DNA from: Komagataeibacter xylinus NBRC 15237
GTDB taxonomy: Bacteria > Pseudomonadota > Alphaproteobacteria > Acetobacterales > Acetobacteraceae
Assembly (NCBI RefSeq): GCF_001571345.1
Contig: NZ_BCTP01000013.1
Coordinates: 1 to 64,000 of the forward strand
DNA length: 64,000 nucleotides
Direction of reading: 5' to 3'
The stretch's first letter is position 1, and every line of letters begins with the position of its first letter. Shown in pieces: positions 52,015 to 61,009 of this stretch. The notes beneath the pieces were generated by a model. It was given only the letters and a program-made list of their open reading frames with translations. It did not search any database and was not told the origin of the DNA. The translations under genes were made by a program, and so were the position numbers.

Positions 52015-52063
52015 AAAGTTTTTGGTAAAGCTTTTTGAAAAAAGGCGGCACCCAGAAACTTTT
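52015..52063 (+). repeat. Palindromic element, copy 13 (fused hybrid)
   Basis: AAAAGTTTTTGGTAAAGC then TTTTTGAAAAAAGGCGGC and ACCCAGAAACTTTT. The left arm comes from hairpin 1 and the right arm from hairpin 2, joined at their shared TTTTTGAAAAAA core. The internal part has been deleted. Confidence 0.8.
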
Positions 52064-52772
52064 ACGCCTTTTCAACCTGCGCCACCGCATCAAACGAAAG
52101 ATCAAGCACCGGGTAATCCGCCCAGTCCGCGAAGTCGAAATGCCACCATTCCTCCGCCAGCGGCACAAAGCCGCTGGCCTGCATGATGCGCGCAAGCAGG
52201 TCGCGCCGCAGCCGTGCCTGAGCATCACCCCCCGCATAGTCAACATGGGCGCGCGGCGTCATTTCATCAAAACCCGATGGCATGGGCACAACACGGCGCG
52301 TTGCCAGCTCCCACAGGGTCAGGTCAACCGCGCAGCCCCGGTTATGGCGTGAGCCAGTAGCCGGATCACCCACGAACTCATGCAAGGACTCCGGCACGGC
52401 AGCCCGGAACAGCGCCGTGACATGCCAGGGCCGATACGCATCATATACCAGCAGGCCATAGCCATGCTGCCCAGCCAGCCTACGCGCGTGCGACAGGGCG
52501 AGCGCGGCCGGGCGCTGCAGGAACGCCCGCGCCGCCGGATAAACCGGAAAGCCCAGAAAATTCCGGCTGCAGGCATACCGGATATCAAGCGCTATCGCCG
52601 GATCAACCCGTGTTATGTCAACAAGGTCCGCAGCCCTGGGCGCTGGCGCAAAGGCGGGCATGACCGCCTGCCCGGCCAGAGCCTGCAATGCACCAGGCGC
52701 AAGGCGCGCGGGCACGCGAAACAGGTCATCGGCCTCCAGCACAGGGCCGGGCGGGCAACCGGGTGCGTGCAT
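52062..52772 (-). CDS. D-Ala-D-Ala dipeptidase (VanX/DdpX-like)
   Basis: A 236-residue zinc peptidase of family M15D. The VanX signature SRHNRGCAVDLTL (SxHxxGxAxD zinc ligands) and EEWWHFDF (EWWH with the catalytic Glu and third His) are intact. DAYRP and SGFDEM are also conserved. It hydrolyses D-alanyl-D-alanine, either in cell-wall recycling (DdpX) or, in some hosts, in vancomycin resistance. No van genes are nearby, so recycling is more likely. No signal peptide is seen. Confidence 0.92.
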   Translation of the reverse strand: MHAPGCPPGPVLEADDLFRVPARLAPGALQALAGQAVMPAFAPAPRAADLVDITRVDPAIALDIRYACSRNFLGFPVYPAARAFLQRPAALALSHARRLAGQHGYGLLVYDAYRPWHVTALFRAAVPESLHEFVGDPATGSRHNRGCAVDLTLWELATRRVVPMPSGFDEMTPRAHVDYAGGDAQARLRRDLLARIMQASGFVPLAEEWWHFDFADWADYPVLDLSFDAVAQVEKA

Positions 52773-52805
52773 TACCGCACCCCGGTCAGGGGCAGCGCAG
52801 GCCCT

Positions 52806-53039
52806 TCAGTTCGTGGGGGGTGTGTAGGCCTGTACATCTTCCACCGTATGGCTGAGCAGGATCTTGTTATTATCGGCAGACTGCACCCATGCTGCGGGAA
52901 TGGTAAAGGCGCTCTCGGCCGGGCCATCAACAGTAACCTGAATCGTGCCATCCGTATTGACTGCCGTGAGCGTGCCCATGCGGCCCGTGCCTGCCGCAAT
53001 CACGTCCTGACCCAGCATGGCCTGCGTTACATCCGTCAT
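52806..53039 (-). CDS. DUF2171-like small protein (77 aa)
   Basis: ATG at 53039 has AAGGGAATTC immediately upstream. The 77-residue product (MTDVTQAMLGQDVIAAGTGR, then MGTLTAVNTDGTIQVTVDG and FTIPAAWVQS...ILLSHTVEDV) resembles small PRC-barrel/DUF2171 proteins: a short beta-barrel with GQ.V.......G.v..V and an IPa..V segment. Function is unknown. Confidence 0.75.
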   Translation of the reverse strand: MTDVTQAMLGQDVIAAGTGRMGTLTAVNTDGTIQVTVDGPAESAFTIPAAWVQSADNNKILLSHTVEDVQAYTPPTN

Positions 53040-53256
53040 GAATTCCCTTTCCTTGCCGGGCATGCGGGCTGGCACCTGCGTGCCGCCCCATGCCCTGTTT
53101 CTCACATGGCAAGCCCTGTCGGCCGCCTTCTGTGCGCCGGAGTTCTTTATAGTCCAACCGCTCCGGACTTTCCCCCCATGCCGCGTATGCCCGGCACAGG
53201 TCGCTGCGGGCGCACCTGCACGTTCAACGCCCGGCATGGGCTGAAGTTGTCCTGGC

Positions 53257-53703
53257 CTAGTTCACGCCAAACTGGCTGCGCTGGGCCATGACCTGATTAA
53301 GCTGCTCGTTGTAATGGTGATAGGTGCCCTTTGGCACGCAGCCCATTTCCTCAAGGTCTTCGAGCTTGATGCTGTCATTGAGCCAGGAATTGACCTCATT
53401 GAACTGGATCTTCGCCGGAACCGGGCGCCCGCTGAAAATGACCGGGTCATCCTGGCCCTGCACATAGCCGAATTTCTTATACACCCCATCGGCGGGCGGG
53501 TTGTGTTCCGCCATCTCGCCACACACGACGGCTGCGCCATCCATGGCATGCACCGTGGCATTGCGGAAGGTCGCGGCATGCGGGTCGGGCAGGGTGGCGG
53601 CCACATGGCGCTCGGCTTCGGTAATGACGGCGGAACCATTCGCCGCATGGGCCACCCCGGAACACAGGCAGAGCGACACGCCCAGTATAATAACTCGTTT
53701 CAT
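53257..53703 (-). CDS. Secreted protein of unknown function (148 aa)
   Basis: A signal peptide (KRVIILGVSLCLCSGVAHAA) is followed by EAERHVAATLPDPHAATFRN and ATVHAMDGAAVVCGEMAEHN, then KFGYVQGQ and IFSGRP. The pattern (LPDP..A.FRN......VVCG.....N..G...) is common in small secreted alphaproteobacterial proteins of unknown role. The mature part has two Cys (in VVCGE and EMGCVP) that could form a disulphide. Confidence 0.75.
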   Translation of the reverse strand: MKRVIILGVSLCLCSGVAHAANGSAVITEAERHVAATLPDPHAATFRNATVHAMDGAAVVCGEMAEHNPPADGVYKKFGYVQGQDDPVIFSGRPVPAKIQFNEVNSWLNDSIKLEDLEEMGCVPKGTYHHYNEQLNQVMAQRSQFGVN

Positions 53704-53930
53704 GCTTCCACCGCCTGATTACTCATATTGTCATAGCTTGCTTTTATTGTGATGCGCTGCCCGCCTGCATCGGTCAAGCCGGAGGCGACATACATCTACC
53801 ACCAGCAATTCTTTCATGAGCGATAATATACAAGCGCGCGAGAGAGGGCGCACAGACCCGGCCAGTCGGGTTATAACAGGGCACCCTGCCGGCCCCGTGG
53901 CCGCCCATTGCATCAAAGGCCCGTTTTGCC

Positions 53931-56471
53931 ATGTCACAGCGCCCCGTTCCTGCTCCCGCAGATGATCCGTCCACCCGGCCCGACTTCGTGCATGTGCGCG
54001 GCGCGCGCGAGCACAACCTCAAGGATGTCAGCGTGGACATTCCGCGTGACCGGCTGGTCGTGTTCACCGGGGTGTCGGGCTCGGGCAAATCCTCGCTGGC
54101 CTTCGGCACGCTGTATGCGGAGGCGCAGCGGCGCTACCTTGAATCAGTCTCGCCCTACGCCCGCAGGCTGTTCCGGCAGATGCCGGTGCCCGATGTCACG
54201 TCCATCGAGGGGCTGCCGCCTGCCATTGCGCTCCAGCAGCAGCGCGGCACGGGCACCGGGCGCTCCACCGTGGGCAGCATCACCACGCTGTCGAACCTGC
54301 TGCGCATGCTCTATTCCCGCGCGGGGCATTACCCCGCGGGCATGAAGCTGCTGGAGGCGGAATCATTCTCCACCAACACGCCAGAAGGAGCCTGTCCGCA
54401 ATGCCACGGCCAGGGCCGCATCATGGACACGACCACCGACCTGCTGGTGCCTGATGACAGCCTCTCCATCCGCGAGCGCGCGGTGGCGGCCTGGCCTACG
54501 GCATGGCAGGGGCAGAACCTGCGCGATATCCTGATCACCAAGGGCGTGGACGTGGACTGCCCCTGGCGCGACCTGCCGGAAGAAACCCGCAACTGGATCC
54601 TCTACACCGAGGAAACGCCCACCTACCCCGTCTATCCCGGCCTTGACCACGCAGCCGTGCAGCGCGCGCTGCGCGACAAGGTGCCCCCCGCCTATAACGG
54701 CACCTTTGCCGGCGCGCGGCGCTACGTGCTGCATACCTTCGCCACATCGCAGAGTGCGAACATGCGCAGGCGGGCCGAGCGCTTCCTCACCGCAACCCCG
54801 TGCCCCACCTGCCATGGTGCGCGGCTCAACCCCGATGCGCTGCGTGTCACCATCGCGGGGCTGAACATTGCCCAGCTCACGCGCCAGCCGCTGGCCACCA
54901 TCGCCCGCACGCTGGCCCCGCTGGCTGACGGCACGCAGGCACCCGAGCACGCCCCGCAGGCGGGCGACGCCACCGCCATTGCCGCGCGCCGCATGGCCAC
55001 CGACCTGCTCGGCCGCATTGCGGTGCTGGAGCATCTGGGCCTTGGCTATTTGCAGGCCGACCGCTCGGTCACCACCCTTTCGCCGGGCGAATATCAACGC
55101 CTGCGACTGGGCACGCAGATCCGCTCCAGCCTGTTTGGCGTGGTGTATGTGCTTGATGAACCTTCAAGCGGGCTGCACCCCGCCGACGCCCACAACCTGC
55201 TCGATGCGCTGGAAGGGCTGAAGCGGGCGGGCAACTCGCTGTTCATTGTCGAGCATAACCTCTACCTCATCCGCCGGGCGGACTGGATTGTCGATGTCGG
55301 CCCCGATGCGGGCACGCGCGGGGGCGAAGTGCTGTATAGCGGCCTGCCCGATGGCCTGCGGGGGGTCAAAAGCTCCCGCACCGCGCCCTACCTGTTTGGC
55401 AGTGACGCCCCGATTGCGGGCGTGCCGCGCCCGGCCAAAGGGTGGCTGAAGCTTGCGGGTATCACATGGAACAACCTGCGCGCACTGCATGTGGAGATTC
55501 CACTGGGCACGTTCGTAACCGTGACCGGGCTGTCAGGCTCGGGCAAGTCCAGCCTTGTCAGCCAGGCGCTGCCCGCCATCATGGCACACGCGCTGGGGCA
55601 GAAACTGCCCGATACGGCAGATGCCGATACCATCGAGGACATGCCCGAAGGCACGCCGCAGGGCCATGTGGCGTCGGGTGCCAGACAGATCAGCCGGCTG
55701 GTCATGATCGACCAGAAACCCATCGGCCGCACCCCGCGCTCCAACCTTGCCACCTATACCGGCCTGTTCGACATGATCCGCCAGATCTATGCCGCAACCG
55801 ACCTGGCCAGGTCGCGCGGTTATGACGCGGGTCGTTTTTCGTTCAACCTGCCCAAAGGCCGTTGCCCCACCTGCGAGGGCGCAGGCTCGGTGATGGTGGA
55901 ACTGCTGTTCCTGCCCAGCGTGTATTCCCCCTGCCCCACCTGCCACGGCACGCGCTACCGGCCCGAGGTGCTGGAAGTGACCATAGGCGGCAAGTCCATT
56001 GCCGATGTGCTGGCCATGACGGTGGATGAAGCCGCCGCCTTCTTTGCGCACAACCCAGCCCTGTCCACCACGCTCGCCACATTGCAGCAGGGCGGGCTTG
56101 GCTACCTGCGGCTGGGGCAGCCCGCCACCGAGCTTTCCGGCGGCGAGGCGCAGCGCATCAAGCTTGCCACCGAACTGCGCAAGCAGCGCCGGGGCCATAC
56201 GCTCTATATTCTCGATGAACCCACCACCGGCCTGCACCCTGCCGATGTGGACCGGCTGCAGACGCACCTGCAATCGCTGGTGGATGGCGGCCACACCGTG
56301 GTGGTGGCCGAGCACGACATGCGGGTGGCGGCCCGAAGCGACTGGATTATCGACATGGGGCCGGGCGCGGGCGACGGGGGCGGCACGATCGTGGCCGCTG
56401 GCACGCCGCATGACGTGGCCCGCGCAAAGGGCAGCGCCACCGCGCCTTTCCTGCTGCCGCTGACCGGCTGA
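53931..56471 (+). CDS. UvrA2-like excinuclease ATPase
   Basis: An 846-residue relative of UvrA with two ABC-type ATPase halves. Walker A motifs are GVSGSGKS (about 47) and GLSGSGKS (about 535). The signature of the first half is degenerate ([12 protein letters not shown]), while the second is intact ([12 protein letters not shown]). Zinc-ribbon CxxC pairs (CPQCHG, CPTCHG, CPTCEG, CPTCHG) are kept. It is about 100 residues shorter than UvrA and appears to lack the UvrB-binding region, as in UvrA2, which is linked to tolerance of DNA-binding compounds. It is not part of a uvr operon here. Confidence 0.9.
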   Translation: MSQRPVPAPADDPSTRPDFVHVRGAREHNLKDVSVDIPRDRLVVFTGVSGSGKSSLAFGTLYAEAQRRYLESVSPYARRLFRQMPVPDVTSIEGLPPAIALQQQRGTGTGRSTVGSITTLSNLLRMLYSRAGHYPAGMKLLEAESFSTNTPEGACPQCHGQGRIMDTTTDLLVPDDSLSIRERAVAAWPTAWQGQNLRDILITKGVDVDCPWRDLPEETRNWILYTEETPTYPVYPGLDHAAVQRALRDKVPPAYNGTFAGARRYVLHTFATSQSANMRRRAERFLTATPCPTCHGARLNPDALRVTIAGLNIAQLTRQPLATIARTLAPLADGTQAPEHAPQAGDATAIAARRMATDLLGRIAVLEHLGLGYLQADRSVTTLSPGEYQRLRLGTQIRSSLFGVVYVLDEPSSGLHPADAHNLLDALEGLKRAGNSLFIVEHNLYLIRRADWIVDVGPDAGTRGGEVLYSGLPDGLRGVKSSRTAPYLFGSDAPIAGVPRPAKGWLKLAGITWNNLRALHVEIPLGTFVTVTGLSGSGKSSLVSQALPAIMAHALGQKLPDTADADTIEDMPEGTPQGHVASGARQISRLVMIDQKPIGRTPRSNLATYTGLFDMIRQIYAATDLARSRGYDAGRFSFNLPKGRCPTCEGAGSVMVELLFLPSVYSPCPTCHGTRYRPEVLEVTIGGKSIADVLAMTVDEAAAFFAHNPALSTTLATLQQGGLGYLRLGQPATELSGGEAQRIKLATELRKQRRGHTLYILDEPTTGLHPADVDRLQTHLQSLVDGGHTVVVAEHDMRVAARSDWIIDMGPGAGDGGGTIVAAGTPHDVARAKGSATAPFLLPLTG

Positions 56472-56481
56472 TTTGCAGAGT

Positions 56482-56565
56482 AAAGGTTTTTGGTGAAGCC
56501 TTTTTTTTAAAAGCTTTGAAAAGAACACCGCCTTTTTGAAAAAAGGCGGCACCCAAAAACTTTTA
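56482..56565 (+). repeat. Palindromic double-hairpin element, copy 14
   Basis: Full copy: AAAGGTTTTTGGTGAAGC, hairpin 1 slightly damaged (CCTTTTTTTTAAAAGCTTTG), hairpin 2 intact (GCCTTTTTG-AAAAAAGGCGGC), then ACCCAAAAACTTTTAT. It lies between convergent genes and just before the gntP stop. Confidence 0.85.
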
Positions 56566-56569
56566 TCTT

Positions 56570-57979
56570 TTACCCTGCCGAGGTGGGTAATACGCCCCAC
56601 AGCGCCGCAACACCTGCAAAGACCAGCAGCGATGCCACCAGCGTCATGAGGCTCCAGCTCCGCAGTCCCTCGCGCACGCTCACGCCGCACAGGCGCGTCA
56701 CGATCCAGAACCCCGCGTCATTGACATGCGACAGCCCCATGCCCCCCGCCCCCATGGCCAGCGCCATGAGCGCCAGATGGGTCTGGTCAAGGTGCAGGCG
56801 GCCGATCATGGGGCCAAGAATGCCCGCCGTGGTCATCAGCGCCACCGTAGTCGGTCCCTGGGCTACGCGCAGGATCATGGTCAGCACGAAGGCCAGCACC
56901 AGCAGCGGCAGGCCGGTCGCGGCCAGCAGGCCGCCCAGCGCATCGCCCACGCCGCTACCCACCAGCACCTGCGCGAACGCGCCCCCCGCCCCGGTAATGA
57001 GAATGATGATGGCCGTGCCCGGCAGGGCGGCAGCCACGACATCAGACACGGTGGCCAGCGCCATGCCGCGCCGCAGCCCCAGCAGCCACGCGCACAGCAG
57101 CACGTCCAGCCCCAGCGCCACGAAGGGAATCCCGGTAAAGACCAGCACCGTGCGCAACCGCCCTGAGCCCATCAGCTCGCCCGCCAGCGTGCCCGCCACC
57201 ATCAGCACCACCGGCACGATGATGACGCCCAGGATCTCGCCCACGCCCACCGGCCTGCGCGCGGTAGCCTGCATGAAGGCTCCTGCCGCGTCATTATCCG
57301 CCCCCTGCCCCTGTGCAGGCGTGCGGGCGTCCTCCACCACGGCGCGGATATCGGGCGCGCAGCCCAGCGGTTGCGCCATGATGGGCCGGGTCAGCACATA
57401 GGTCAGCACCGTGGCCACGGCTGCCAGCGGCAGGCCGAGCAGCAGCATGTGCCCTGCCCCCACGCCAAGGGCTGCCGCAACCGCCACCGCACCGGGGTGG
57501 GGCGGCAGCAGGGCATGGACGGTAAGCATGGTCACGGCCATGGGAATGCCGAACACGGCGGGCACGCGGCCCGTCTGCCGCGCCATGCCATAGACCAGCG
57601 GCATGAGCATGATCACGCCCACCTCGAAAAACACCGGAATGCCCACGCCAAAGGCGGCAATGACCAGCGCAAGCGGCACATGGGCGGGGCCCACGCGGCG
57701 GATCAGCGCATTCGCCACGGCTGCCGCCCCGCCCGAGAGGTCAACCATGCGCCCGATCATGGCCCCGAGGGCCACGATAATGGCGATATGGCCCATGATG
57801 CGGCCCATGCTGCCCTGAATGGCGTCAGCCAGCTTTGCAACAGGCATGCCGGTGAGCAGGGCCACGGCCACGGCCACGACCAGCAGGGCTATGAAGGGAT
57901 GCAGCCGGAGTTTGAGGATAAGCAGGAGCAGGACGGCAATGGAACCGATGCCGGTCAGGATCAGCGTGAGCGAAGTCAT
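56570..57979 (-). CDS. Gluconate permease (GntP family)
   Basis: A 469-residue inner-membrane symporter with about 12 helices. LHPFIALLVVAVAVALLTGMP, FGVGIPVFFEVGVIMLMPL, LTVHALLPPHPGAVA and GMGLSHVNDAGFWIV are conserved in GntP/GntT proteins, which import gluconate and related sugar acids. This suits an acetic acid bacterium that oxidises glucose to gluconate. No gluconate kinase lies beside it. ATG at 57979 gives a standard length; longer in-frame starts are unlikely. Confidence 0.92.
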   Translation of the reverse strand: MTSLTLILTGIGSIAVLLLLILKLRLHPFIALLVVAVAVALLTGMPVAKLADAIQGSMGRIMGHIAIIVALGAMIGRMVDLSGGAAAVANALIRRVGPAHVPLALVIAAFGVGIPVFFEVGVIMLMPLVYGMARQTGRVPAVFGIPMAVTMLTVHALLPPHPGAVAVAAALGVGAGHMLLLGLPLAAVATVLTYVLTRPIMAQPLGCAPDIRAVVEDARTPAQGQGADNDAAGAFMQATARRPVGVGEILGVIIVPVVLMVAGTLAGELMGSGRLRTVLVFTGIPFVALGLDVLLCAWLLGLRRGMALATVSDVVAAALPGTAIIILITGAGGAFAQVLVGSGVGDALGGLLAATGLPLLVLAFVLTMILRVAQGPTTVALMTTAGILGPMIGRLHLDQTHLALMALAMGAGGMGLSHVNDAGFWIVTRLCGVSVREGLRSWSLMTLVASLLVFAGVAALWGVLPTSAG

Positions 57980-58136
57980 GGAGCGGTCCCGTGCATGAGA
58001 GCGGCCAGTCTTGTCCAGCCAGACGCGCCTTGTAAAGGGCAGCCATGCGGGAAAGCAACAACCTTGCACGCTCCCCCCGAAAGCCTGCCCGCCAGAGCAG
58101 GCACGCGGGCAAGCCCAAGGCGGCCCTGCAGCGTTT

Positions 58137-58187
58137 GAGAGACTGCTTGACAAGTCAGCCCGGAAAACATCCAGAAATCATAAGGAC
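58137..58187. repeat. Companion module of the palindromic element, copy C
   Basis: GAGAGACTGCTTGACAAGTC, then AGCCCGGAAAACATCCAGAA and ATCATAAGGACGC. Very close to copy A at 16675 and joined directly to element copy 15. Confidence 0.7.
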
Positions 58188-58265
58188 GCTTTTGGTGAAG
58201 CTTTTTTCAAAAAGCTTCAAGGAACGCCGCCTTTTTGAAAAAAGGCAGCACCCAAAAACTTTTAT
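58187..58265 (+). repeat. Palindromic double-hairpin element, copy 15
   Basis: Full copy: CTTTTGGTGAAGC, hairpin 1 (AAGCTTTTTTC-AAAAAGCTTC), AAGGAAC, hairpin 2 (GCCGCCTTTTTG-AAAAAAGGCAGC), then ACCCAAAAACTTTTAT. It lies upstream of gntP and past the end of the next gene. Confidence 0.88.
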
Positions 58266-58323
58266 CAATCAGTCGTTTTTAAATAGTGCCTGAGAACCGA
58301 CGACGCGCGAACAGCAGAGGCTT

Positions 58324-58846
58324 TTACTTCAGCGTGTGCATGACCCCTGTTTCATAGAACCCGACCGTCCTGATCTTGTCAGTGCCTTGGGCATTGCAGA
58401 TCAGTTCCTTTGTTTCCCCCGCAAACCTGCAGGTGCCCGTCGCATTTTCAGCATAAGACTGGCCATTGGTGATGACCTGGATTCCGTTGATGTTCTGGCC
58501 AATAGTTGTACCATTGCTCGCAGCATCTGAAAAGAAACCAAAAAATATGACTTGCGTATTATTGTTTCCGAATATTTCCGCGCTGATGAACAGCCTTCTG
58601 TTTACGTTGTATAAAGAAACATTACAGGTATCTGACCGCTCAGGCCCGTTTTTGTATTCTATGCGGACATTACATTTTTCATGCGTGGCAATGGAAAACA
58701 GGTTTTTGGTATCCGGGTTGGCCATGGCCGCCCTGATCTCGGGCACAGCCTGCTGTTCACTCGGCGTGTACGCGTAAGCACCGGACACAACCGACAGGCA
58801 GGCTGCCGCAATGATCCACTGATGAAAACGGGGGCTTATACCCCAT
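58324..58846 (-). pseudogene. Secreted protein of unknown function, probably frameshifted in a C5 run at its start
   Basis: The mature frame has a signal core HQWIIAAACLSVVSGAYAYT but no ATG, GTG or TTG close before it. In another frame, ATG at 58846 reads MGYKPPF. Removing one C from the five-C run (58830-58834 on the plus strand) joins them as MGYKPRFHQWIIAAACLS, a good signal peptide. The mature part (CNVRIEYKNGPERSDTCNVS, EIFGNNNTQVIFFGFF, ATGTCRFAGETKELICNAQG) has two Cys pairs that could form disulphides. No family is recognised. Codon use is less GC-rich than its neighbours. Confidence 0.6.
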
Positions 58847-59146
58847 GCCTGACAGGCGCAGTCCTGTTGATCCGGCTCCCATGACCGCTCAGCCAGACCC
58901 CTTGACGGAATCCATACGCTTCCCCCACCGGCTGAAGGCACAGGCCCCTGCGGCACGACCGCCCTGCAGGTAAAACATGCATGCGTGAAAACAGCCTGAA
59001 ACCGGGGTTTTTTCCCCTTCCCACCTGAATGCCGCGCCCGCGGCCGTTTTTCATGCTTGACAGCGTGCCGCCATGTCTCCATTACGCGCCACCGGTCACG
59101 CACCGCAGTCGCTTTTTTGGGCCTTAGCGCCCCGGGACGTCACGCC
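58847..59146. other. Intergenic region, no gene seen
   Basis: 300 bases between two small divergent genes. Reading frames here lack ribosome-binding sites and recognisable domains. No hairpin or repeat was noticed. Confidence 0.35.
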
Positions 59147-59326
59147 ATGACAACCATGCTCAATCCATCACTATCGCCCATGCGCAGCCCGGCCACGCGC
59201 CGCGCCATGACGCATGTGACAACCTTCATCCGCGAGGCCTGGATCGTGCCGATGGTGGTCATGGGCAGCGTGCTGTGCGGGGGGGTGTTCACCCTGCTCT
59301 CGCATCTGCTGGGCCACGCGGGATAA
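59147..59326 (+). CDS. Possible small membrane protein (59 aa)
   Basis: ATG at 59147 opens MTTMLNPSLSPMRSPATRRA, followed by MTHVTTFIREAWIVPMVVMG and SVLCGGVFTLLSHLLGHAG, which gives one membrane segment near the end (about 36-56). No clear ribosome-binding site is seen. A half copy of the palindromic element follows. Confidence 0.45.
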   Translation: MTTMLNPSLSPMRSPATRRAMTHVTTFIREAWIVPMVVMGSVLCGGVFTLLSHLLGHAG

Positions 59327-59332
59327 AAAAAC

Positions 59333-59375
59333 GCCGCCCGTTTTTCAACAGGACGGCGTCTTTCAAAAATGTTTT
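59333..59375 (-). repeat. Palindromic element, copy 16 (second hairpin only, reverse orientation)
   Basis: AAAAAAACGCCGCCCGTTTT, then TCAACAGGACGGCGTCTTTC and AAAAA. The arms GCCGCCCG/GGACGGC resemble hairpin 2 of copy 1. It lies between convergent genes and could terminate either. Confidence 0.6.
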
Positions 59376-59400
59376 CAGCTTCTGGCCAGAAACGGGCGGC

Positions 59401-59931
59401 TCAGCGGGCGGCCTGCCGCATGGCGGAGTGGGTGGGTGCCTTCTTCCGGGGGGCCGGTTCCGCCAGCCAGTGAATGCGGGCCTGACGCAACTCGAAATTG
59501 CGCTGGCCCTGCACGCCCATATCACCAAACGGGTCATAGACCACGCCGGTCACATCGGCACGGCACTGCTCATGCTGGCCGGTATCCCCACAGATCTGCT
59601 GCGCCTTGCGAAAGGAGGCTTCCTCCATCGTGGGGCCATCGAGCGGGATGGCGCCATTCCAGTCCACCTTGCCCGGCAGGTCGGCAATGCGGAAGGCCGC
59701 GCAATCCGCCCCGCCCGAATTGGCGGAGGTAATGGTGCACCCCTCGATGCGCACGGGCTTGCCCACATACTGCGCGGCCTGCGCCTGAAAGGAGGCGACA
59801 TCAAGCGTGGGTGGCGGCGCGGGCGGGGTAGCATGCCCCCTGGGGTCGCGGGCCATGGCGGGTGTGGCGGCCATGCCCGTGGCCATGAGAGCCAGCCCGG
59901 CCAGCGCACCAAGATGAAAACGTCGCCTCAC
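59401..59931 (-). CDS. Secreted protein of unknown function, OB-fold-like (176 aa)
   Basis: GTG at 59931 has GGAAGGA nine bases upstream and opens a signal peptide (RRRFHLGALAGLALMATGMA, ending near AMARD). The mature part has VASFQAQAAQYVGKPVRIEG, then CTITSANSGGADC, DVTGVVYDPFGD and FELRQARIHWL. The order (strand GKPVRIEG.C, strand, ADVTG.V) suggests a small OB-fold as in tRNA_anti-like periplasmic proteins. Its Cys residues may form disulphides. Function unknown. Confidence 0.7.
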   Translation of the reverse strand: MRRRFHLGALAGLALMATGMAATPAMARDPRGHATPPAPPPTLDVASFQAQAAQYVGKPVRIEGCTITSANSGGADCAAFRIADLPGKVDWNGAIPLDGPTMEEASFRKAQQICGDTGQHEQCRADVTGVVYDPFGDMGVQGQRNFELRQARIHWLAEPAPRKKAPTHSAMRQAAR

Positions 59932-60080
59932 GTCGTGTCTTCCTTCCGTCAAGAAATCAGCCTGCGGCTTGCATTCGGCAAGGCCGTTTTTGCCATACAC
60001 ACGCGGCTTGTCACCACAACGCAACGTGCGGGCAGCCATGCATGCGCGGCTGGACGGCGGCTGGACGGTCGGTCAGACGA

Positions 60081-60693
60081 TCAGAACGGCGAGGATTTTT
60101 GCCCCGCACCCTGGCCAAGATCGGCAAAATGCTGGGTTTCAGCACAGCCACGAAAGCGGTCGAGCACGGGAATGCTGCCAGCAAGATTGACGCTGAGCGG
60201 CGGCTGCCCCCCCAAAACGCACCACCGCAAGGTGCTGGTGGGCCATGGCGTCGAGCAGGCTGGTCAGGTCGGCTGCGGGCACGTTGGCGACCAGCGTCGT
60301 GGCATCATTGGCCTGCATGTGAAAGACATGCGTATAGGCGCCGACCGTGACCGTCATGTCGCCTTTCTGGCCATTGGCCAGGGTCCAGTGATCATCCGCG
60401 CTGCGCACCTGTAGCGAGTCGGCATCGGCGCGGAACATCAGGATCTCGCTCTCCGACCCGGCGATGCACAGGTCGGTATGCACCCCGGCATCAGGCGTGT
60501 GATGGATGGCGACCCAGCCGCCGCCATGTTCATCAACGAGCATCTGCGACGGGCTGGGACCGCTGTTTTCATCCTGCGGCTGCATGGCCACCGGCATGGC
60601 ATGTGCCGTGTTGTCATAGGACTGCGCCAGCGCCCCGCCCGGCAGGGCAAGACAGGTGAGGCAACCCAGAAGAACCTTAAATTTCGTGCTCAC
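60081..60693 (-). pseudogene. Secreted protein of unknown function, frameshifted at a G7 run near its C-terminus
   Basis: The frame opens with GTG 60693 (signal peptide STKFKVLLGCLTCLALPGGALA); an ATG at 60750 is also in frame. It runs normally to VVRFGG, then a seven-G run (C7 at 60207-60213 on the plus strand) throws it into a frame ending at 60139. Taking out one G restores QPPLSVNLAGSIPVLDRFRG followed by C and AETQHFADLGQG, stopping at 60081. That tail matches the pattern in the divergent gene at 61010 (ISFSLKGAMPALEDL), which supports the repair. The mature part has TDLCIAG and a HVFHMQAND strand. Function unknown. Confidence 0.6.
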
Positions 60694-61009
60694 TTTGCGA
60701 CAATCCCATTGCAACAAGGACCGACGAATCGGAATGGTGAACGATTTCAGCATCACCCTGGCGTGATGTTGACATATATTGTCATAATTGTGGATAAGGT
60801 AAAGGGCTTGCCTGCCCTGCGACAAAGCATGTCGCTCCACCCAGTCGATGCCTGCCACGCAGGCGCGCATAATAATACTAAAGAAGATTTTCATTTTCGC
60901 ATGCCCACACGGCCGCCGTGCGCGCACGGCATTGGCCTGCGGGCGCGGGACCGTTATCATGCAGTTCCCTCACACTGTTTTTTCATGGATCTGGAAGGAA
61001 AAAGCCGGG
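60694..61009. other. Divergent intergenic region with a DnaA box and a short palindrome
   Basis: 316 bases between two divergent secreted-protein genes. TGACATATATTGTCA (60770-60784) is a 5-bp inverted repeat around TATAT that overlaps a TTGACA. TGTGGATAA (60789-60797) is a perfect DnaA box on the minus strand. No gene is seen. Confidence 0.45.

Larger units (their letters stand above)
57980..58323. other. Intergenic region between gntP and a secreted-protein gene
   Basis: 344 bases upstream of gntP. The right half holds the companion module (58137-58187) and palindromic element 15. The left half (57980-58136) shows no gene and no clear regulatory site. Confidence 0.4.

Noticed and set aside
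52062-52772. Vancomycin-resistance cluster around the VanX-like gene
   Set aside because: No VanA/VanH or sensor genes are near; a recycling dipeptidase is more likely.
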